Assembly (NCBI GenBank): GCA_964632135.1
Contig: CAZWEI010000050.1
Location: 1-7,967, forward strand
DNA length: 7,967 bases
Source of the DNA: JBFMAP01 sp964632135
Lineage (GTDB): Archaea > Micrarchaeota > Micrarchaeia > Burarchaeales > JBFMAP01
Direction of reading: 5' to 3'
Both the position numbers and the translations under genes were made by a program. Shown here one piece after another: positions 6,407 through 7,967 of the stretch. Below the pieces are notes generated by a model. It did not search any database, was not told the DNA's origin, and saw only the letters and a list, made by a program, of their open reading frames with translations. How positions within the stretch are numbered: the stretch's first letter is position 1; each line of letters starts with the position of its first letter.

Positions 6407-7261
6407 TTATTTTCTGAAAACGACGCTTGCGTATCCCACTACCTGCGCGTAGTCGTGCGTGATGTCCCCTGAATTAGCGTACTTTTCCACGCTCGCCTTT
6501 TTCGCGCCCATCTCCTTCGCGTACACGATTGCAGCGCCTATGGGCGCGTAGCCGCACGCCGAGATTCTCTCGCGCCCAACAGTCTCAAGAAAAGCGCGAA
6601 CATCCATTTTCTCAATCGCCGCGAGGGCAAGTTTATCTTTCTTGTTCGCTGACGCCGCGCTTTCATAATGAGTGAAATCAGAACTCGCAATCAACACAAC
6701 ATCACGTTTGAGTTCGCGCGCAGCCTTCGCGACCGCGCGCCCCACATCCTCTGCAGTCTCGGCATCCTGCATCATCATGCAAATCGGCACGAAATTGAAA
6801 TTCTTGTATGTGCGCTGGAGAAAAGGCAGTTGTACCTCGACGCTGTGCTCATGGAGATGCGCAGTCTCGTCGAAATCAATTAAATTTGAATTTTTCTGTA
6901 TTGCGCGCGCCAGCTCCTTATCATTTCTAACCTCGCCGAGCGGCGTGACCCAGTCCTGAAGAGAAAGCGCAATGCCAGAGCCCTCGCCGGTGTGGTTCGG
7001 TCCCACGAGCACGAACGTGGGCGGGCTCGCGTACTCCTCTGCGATGCGCGCGTAAGTGAAGCCCGCGACCCAGCCGGAATACATATAGCCCGCGTGTGGC
7101 GCGACACCCGCGACAATTCCGCGCGCATCCTTCCTCGCGCCCATTTTCGCGCCCTTCAAATATCCATCGAGCTCGCGCTCAAGCGAAGTCTTATCCGAAG
7201 TGTAGAACGCCCCAGCGACAACAGGATAACGCACAAACTCACCATTCAAACGCAATCTCAC
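6407..7261 (-). CDS. MEMO1 family protein (AmmeMemoRadiSam system protein B)
   Basis: The protein (284 residues from GTG 7261) belongs to the MEMO1 family, widespread in archaea and related to non-haem-iron dioxygenases such as LigB. In many prokaryotes it is encoded with an AMMECR1 protein and a radical SAM enzyme; neither is in this window. Conserved features are the N-terminal RYPVVAGAFY (11-20), PHAGY (55-59, H56), GPNH (87-90, H90), EHSVEVQLPFLQ (138-149), SSDFTHY (193-199), SACGYAPIGA (234-243, C236) and SGDITHDYAQVVGYAS (264-279). The residues that bind metal in human MEMO1 and its relatives therefore appear present. The biochemical role is not established. The frame extends up to 7327, but the stretch before 7261 is the A+T-rich promoter. 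GTG 7261 lies 27 bp from a TATA box (leaderless start), and GTG 7234 is a further option. HAD follows with a gap of 3 to 24 bp. Confidence 0.88.
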   Translation of the reverse strand: MRLRLNGEFVRYPVVAGAFYTSDKTSLERELDGYLKGAKMGARKDARGIVAGVAPHAGYMYSGWVAGFTYARIAEEYASPPTFVLVGPNHTGEGSGIALSLQDWVTPLGEVRNDKELARAIQKNSNLIDFDETAHLHEHSVEVQLPFLQRTYKNFNFVPICMMMQDAETAEDVGRAVAKAARELKRDVVLIASSDFTHYESAASANKKDKLALAAIEKMDVRAFLETVGRERISACGYAPIGAAIVYAKEMGAKKASVEKYANSGDITHDYAQVVGYASVVFRK

Positions 7262-7295
7262 AACGAATAAAAACTCGCCTGATAAATATAAATAC
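7262..7295. promoter_or_regulatory. Compact divergent promoter between the MEMO1-like and AK6-like genes
   Basis: Two TATA-like boxes are interleaved. Minus-strand ATTTATATTT (7293-7284) is centred about 27 bp before GTG 7261 of the MEMO1-like gene. Plus-strand AATAAAAA (7266-7273) is centred about 26 bp before ATG 7296 of the kinase gene. Both spacings predict leaderless mRNAs, and no SD precedes either start. The inference rests on spacing and base composition. Confidence 0.5.
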
Positions 7296-7850
7296 ATGAT
7301 TATTGTTCTCACAGGTGTTCCGGGCACGGGAAAGAGCGCGCTCGCCGCCGCGCTCGCGAGAAAATTAAAATGTCAGTTAATCGCGGCGAACGATATTGTG
7401 AATGAAAAAAAATTGTGGAAAGGAAAAGATAAGTTTGGGACGAAAATTGTTAAAATGAAAGAGTTGAAGCGCGAGCTCGGGCGGGTTATCCGTTCGGCGC
7501 GCGCGAGCGGGCGTGATTTTATTTTGGAGGGTCATTTGCTGTGCGAATTCCCTCTCGCGTGCGATTTCATCATCATCACGCGCGCGCACCCTGAAATTCT
7601 AGAGCGAAGATTGAAGGCGCGCGGCTATCCCAATGAAAAAATAAATGAAAACGTGCTGGCAGAGGCGCTCGATTATGCTACGCAGGTCGCGCCCAAAAAC
7701 AACAGAAAAGCGAAAATTTACGAGGTGGATGCGGGCAAACCCATCAAACGCACGCTCGCGGAAATTCTGAAAATACTCTCAGGAAAAAACGAGAAACTGC
7801 GCGCCGGATGGGCGAATTGGAGCGATTTTCTGTATGCGCGCGCCGGCTAG
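7296..7850 (+). CDS. AK6/Fap7-type adenylate kinase family protein
   Basis: The 184-residue P-loop kinase belongs to the archaeal/eukaryotic AK6 (Fap7, hCINAP) group, COG1936. These enzymes have adenylate kinase/ATPase activity and, in eukaryotes and archaea, help mature the small ribosomal subunit by binding ribosomal protein uS11. Seen here: Walker A GVPGTGKS (7-14); an NMP-binding region about 30-75; FILEGHL (75-81), the EGH of the family; the strand CDFIIITRAHPEIL (89-102); and the LID segment with RRLKARGYPNEKINENVLAEALD (104-126), which is diagnostic. The C terminus continues past the usual fold with LSGKNEKLRAGWANWSDFL. The start ATG 7296 is immediately followed by the first beta strand, and the gene looks leaderless. 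It is divergent from the MEMO1-like gene. Function in ribosome assembly is family knowledge, not shown by this sequence. Confidence 0.88.
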   Translation: MIIVLTGVPGTGKSALAAALARKLKCQLIAANDIVNEKKLWKGKDKFGTKIVKMKELKRELGRVIRSARASGRDFILEGHLLCEFPLACDFIIITRAHPEILERRLKARGYPNEKINENVLAEALDYATQVAPKNNRKAKIYEVDAGKPIKRTLAEILKILSGKNEKLRAGWANWSDFLYARAG

Positions 7851-7858
7851 GCTGATGA

Positions 7859-7871
7859 AATATTTAAATAG
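7859..7871 (+). promoter_or_regulatory. Candidate TATA box for the class III signal-peptide protein
   Basis: The sequence contains the perfect palindrome TATTTAAATA (7861-7870), a good archaeal TATA box, 8 bp after the kinase stop. It predicts a start near 7892 and a leader of about 34 nt carrying the SD at 7915-7921. Confidence 0.55.
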
Positions 7872-7914
7872 GGTGGACGCGATACTAACACACTGCGGGT
7901 AATGTTTATCACGA

Positions 7915-7921
7915 GAGGTGG
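7915..7921 (+). promoter_or_regulatory. Ribosome binding site of the class III signal-peptide gene
   Basis: GAGGTGG lies 4 nt before ATG 7926. It favours this start over the in-frame ATG 7902, which lies 8 codons upstream. The same heptamer precedes the SBP gene at 1934-1940, with nearly identical following bases (TTGG against TTTGG). Confidence 0.65.
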
Positions 7922-7925
7922 TTGG

Positions 7926-7967
7926 ATGAGGGATCATCGCGGTCAGGCTGCAATGGAATACCTTATG
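7926..7967 (+). CDS. Class III signal-peptide (pilin/archaellin-like) protein, 3'-partial
   Basis: Only 14 codons lie inside the window: MRDHRGQAAMEYLM. The short basic leader followed by RGQAAMEYLM matches the class III signal peptide (Q-x-S/A-x-E-x-x-x). An EppA/FlaK-type prepilin peptidase would cut after the glycine, and the mature N terminus would assemble through a hydrophobic helix into a type IV pilus-like filament or stay in the membrane. Such proteins are common in euryarchaea and DPANN archaea. The remainder of the protein is outside the window, so its real family cannot be told. Confidence 0.75.
   Translation, partial: MRDHRGQAAMEYLM

Noticed and set aside
7262..7327. Longer MEMO1-like protein starting at ATG 7297 or at 7327
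   Set aside because: The added residues are encoded by the A+T-rich promoter and by the kinase gene; MEMO1 proteins normally begin only a few residues before the VAGxFY motif.
7902..7925. Earlier in-frame ATG for the class III signal-peptide protein
   Set aside because: It has no SD, and the SD GAGGTGG lies downstream of it, directly before ATG 7926; class III leaders are typically short.
1..7967. Abundant GCGCGC runs as possible signal sites
   Set aside because: They lie within coding sequence and follow from frequent GCG/CGC alanine and arginine codons; no spacing pattern was seen.

Overview
The window looks archaeal. It carries a PurP-type purine enzyme, a TrmB-family regulator, an AK6/Fap7-type adenylate kinase and a MEMO1/AmmeMemoRadiSam-B protein. 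At the right edge starts a protein with a class III (archaellin/pilin-like) signal peptide of the RGQAAMEYLM type. A+T-rich TATA-like boxes sit about 26 bp before several starts, and Shine-Dalgarno (SD) motifs of the GAGGTGG type are present. The signal-peptide type and the very tight gene packing would suit a DPANN or euryarchaeal genome, but I cannot place the organism more closely from sequence alone. No RNA gene, IS element or CRISPR array is visible, and no stretch over 300 bases lacks a gene.

Layout: (1) 1-1083 (+), purP, whose true start probably lies just left of the window. (2) 1095-1838 (-), a TrmB-family regulator, convergent with purP. (3) 1839-1945, a divergent control region with a perfect 8-bp inverted repeat between two TATA-like boxes. 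(4) 1946-5698 (+), a tight four-gene operon: a NitT/TauT-type substrate-binding protein with an N-terminal membrane anchor, its permease, its ATPase and a deaminase-type amidohydrolase. (5) 5678-7261 (-), a MEMO1-like protein followed by a HAD phosphatase, whose 3' end overlaps the 3' end of the amidohydrolase. (6) 7262-7295, a 34-bp divergent promoter. (7) 7296-7850 (+), an AK6/Fap7-like kinase. (8) 7926-7967 (+), the first 14 codons of a class III signal-peptide protein.

The unit of most interest is the self-contained cassette at 1095-5698: regulator, operator, uptake system and a metal-dependent amidohydrolase, all joined by overlaps or gaps of a few bases. The straightforward reading is that a small nitrogen-containing molecule is imported and then deaminated or hydrolysed, under control of a TrmB protein that may sense it. 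The substrate cannot be read from the sequence. The remaining genes are housekeeping (purine synthesis, ribosome assembly/adenylate kinase) or conserved but poorly understood (MEMO1, HAD).
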